Shown here one piece after another: positions 4,814 to 5,863 of a stretch of 5,863 nucleotides of DNA; within the stretch, counting starts at the first letter, position 1, and each line of letters starts with the position of its first letter. Source of the stretch: 2-02-FULL-46-13 sp036517235. Lineage in GTDB: Bacteria; Patescibacteriota; Minisyncoccia; Phycocordibacterales; DSPV01. The notes beneath the pieces were generated by a model. The model did not search any database and was not told the DNA's origin. It saw nothing but the letters and a program-made list of their open reading frames with translations. The translations under genes were made by a program, and so were the position numbers. The stretch is from contig DATDXL010000018.1 of assembly GCA_036517235.1 (NCBI GenBank), forward strand, positions 1 to 5,863, in the 5' to 3' direction.

Positions 4814-5863
4814 ATGAAAACGTTCTTCGTCAAAATCAAAAAACTGTTTACCGACCCGACCGCGACCGTTTGGAACACGTTCGGCAAGGCCGCTACGCCG
4901 CCCACGCCAACCCCACCACCAACGACACGTTCTACAACTCCTCCATTAACGGGAAGCGCACGGAATGCGATCAGGAGGATCTTAAAGCTCATTATCCCCT
5001 TGGTCATTCTCGGAGCCCTTCTCAAATATATGGGTTACGACGAAACAGTCGGAAACGCGCTGTTCTGGATCGGCTTCACCTTCCTCAACCTCATCGCGGG
5101 GCTCATTGTGTGGGCAAAGACGGGAAAGTGGAAAAAGGCCCTCGGATGGTTCCTGTCAATCGAAGCCGCCATACTCTTACTACCGTGGGTGTGGGCTCAA
5201 CTCGTGTACGCAGTCCACCACATCCCCTGGGCAACCGTGAAAACCTACACGCTCTACGGCCTGGGCGCTCTCGTCCTCGTGGCAGTTTTCTTTTTCCTTC
5301 TCAAGAAAGGAAAAGGACCGGACATAGGCGACCTCGGGCCCAAGGTTGGGAAGTTACTGATGGTCGCGCTCATCCTGGGTGCGTTAGTCGCTGGACCTCT
5401 CGTCTGGGGTGGTGTCATGACACACCGCAACATCTGGAACGACATCCGCGGTTCCTCCATAGCCATGTGCGCCATCCTCCTACTGCTACTCCCGGCTATT
5501 GGCTTCGCCTTCATGGGTAAAGGAGCCAAGATCGCGTCAGCAATCGTTGCGTTCATGATCTACGGGATCATCTGGTCGGTAATATACCAGAACGTGAGCG
5601 CGGAGGAGCTAATACGGAGGCAGAATGCTCCGCCACCAACAGCAACCCAAAAGCGCTGGACGCTGGCGCATATAGGAGTTGACCCCTATACCAAACAGCC
5701 ACGGCCCCAAGACGGCTACTCCTACTACCCGGCACGTTTAACGCAGTGGAATGACCACGTCTGGGCAATGGAAATGGCGTTTGTGGAAAACGGCCTCCCC
5801 GTTGAAGGGTTCATGTACTGGGACAAACAGGAGAACCCATCTTGTGGGTACTGGTACCGAAGG
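4814..5863 (+). CDS. Seven-helix membrane protein with Pro/Thr-rich linker and external C-terminal domain, function unknown (3' partial)
   Basis: From ATG 4814 the frame stays open for 350 codons to the window edge, so the C-terminus is missing. Residues 1-25 look amphipathic (MKTFFVKIKKLF...). A Pro/Thr-rich linker spans 28-48. Seven hydrophobic segments follow (about 55-73, 82-100, 109-133, 144-163, 180-202, 215-234, 239-258). The basic loops (RNAIRR, KTGKWKK, KKGKG...KVGK, GKGAK) fall on one side, predicting N-terminus inside and C-terminus outside. After the last helix comes a soluble region from about 259 with a second proline patch (APPPTATQ, 272-279) and many Trp and Tyr residues (WNDHVWAMEM, MYWDKQENPSCGYWYRR), whose fold I do not recognise. 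The ribosome binding site is weak (GAGA at 4806-4809). The strong promoter upstream and the coding-like hydrophobic composition support this frame. It sits downstream of the SPFH gene, but as its own transcription unit. Confidence 0.75.
   Translation, partial: MKTFFVKIKKLFTDPTATVWNTFGKAATPPTPTPPPTTRSTTPPLTGSARNAIRRILKLIIPLVILGALLKYMGYDETVGNALFWIGFTFLNLIAGLIVWAKTGKWKKALGWFLSIEAAILLLPWVWAQLVYAVHHIPWATVKTYTLYGLGALVLVAVFFFLLKKGKGPDIGDLGPKVGKLLMVALILGALVAGPLVWGGVMTHRNIWNDIRGSSIAMCAILLLLLPAIGFAFMGKGAKIASAIVAFMIYGIIWSVIYQNVSAEELIRRQNAPPPTATQKRWTLAHIGVDPYTKQPRPQDGYSYYPARLTQWNDHVWAMEMAFVENGLPVEGFMYWDKQENPSCGYWYRR

Noticed and set aside
4870..5520. A 216-codon plus-strand open frame rich in Arg, His and Pro
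   Set aside because: It lies in another frame of the longer frame from 4814 to the window edge. That one has a promoter, membrane helices and orderly loops; this product is a low-complexity shadow.
5254..5556. A 100-codon minus-strand open frame
   Set aside because: It is antisense to the seven-helix protein, has no ribosome binding site I can see, and is unlike any known domain.

Overview
The window looks like bacterial chromosome from an uncultivated lineage. The candidate phyla radiation (Patescibacteria) is my best guess, because the SPFH protein and the GT-C-like membrane protein resemble versions I associate with those genomes. That placement is from memory and is weak. The standard code fits: TGA ends two genes at sensible family lengths. 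No RNA gene, insertion sequence or CRISPR array is visible.

Left part (1-2578), surface glycosylation. The window opens in the last 51 codons of a gene that looks like a family 2 glycosyltransferase (polyprenyl-phosphate sugar synthase type). It overlaps by 20 bases a complete SAM-dependent methyltransferase (137-850). Facing these, 18 bases away, is a 569-residue multi-pass membrane protein (869-2578, minus strand) with features of GT-C glycosyltransferases. The likely common theme is lipid-linked sugars and their transfer to surface molecules.

Middle (2579-2904), a 326-base divergent intergenic region. It holds an extended -10 candidate for the minus-strand gene, a consensus-like TATAAT on the plus strand, and a 13-bp stem with a 2-base bulge just upstream of the next gene.

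Right part (2905-5863). A 587-residue membrane-anchored SPFH/band 7 protein carries an unusual helical insertion containing a 22-residue tandem repeat. It ends at a perfect intrinsic terminator (4703-4734). Two bases later comes a near-consensus promoter (TTGACA, 17-base spacer, TAGAAT). This drives a gene open to the window edge (4814-5863, 350 codons seen) that encodes a seven-helix membrane protein with a Pro/Thr-rich N-terminal linker and a Trp/Tyr-rich C-terminal domain predicted to lie outside the cell. I do not recognise that protein. It and the SPFH protein may work together at the membrane, but only adjacency and shared orientation support this. The right part appears more GC-rich than the glycosylation part.
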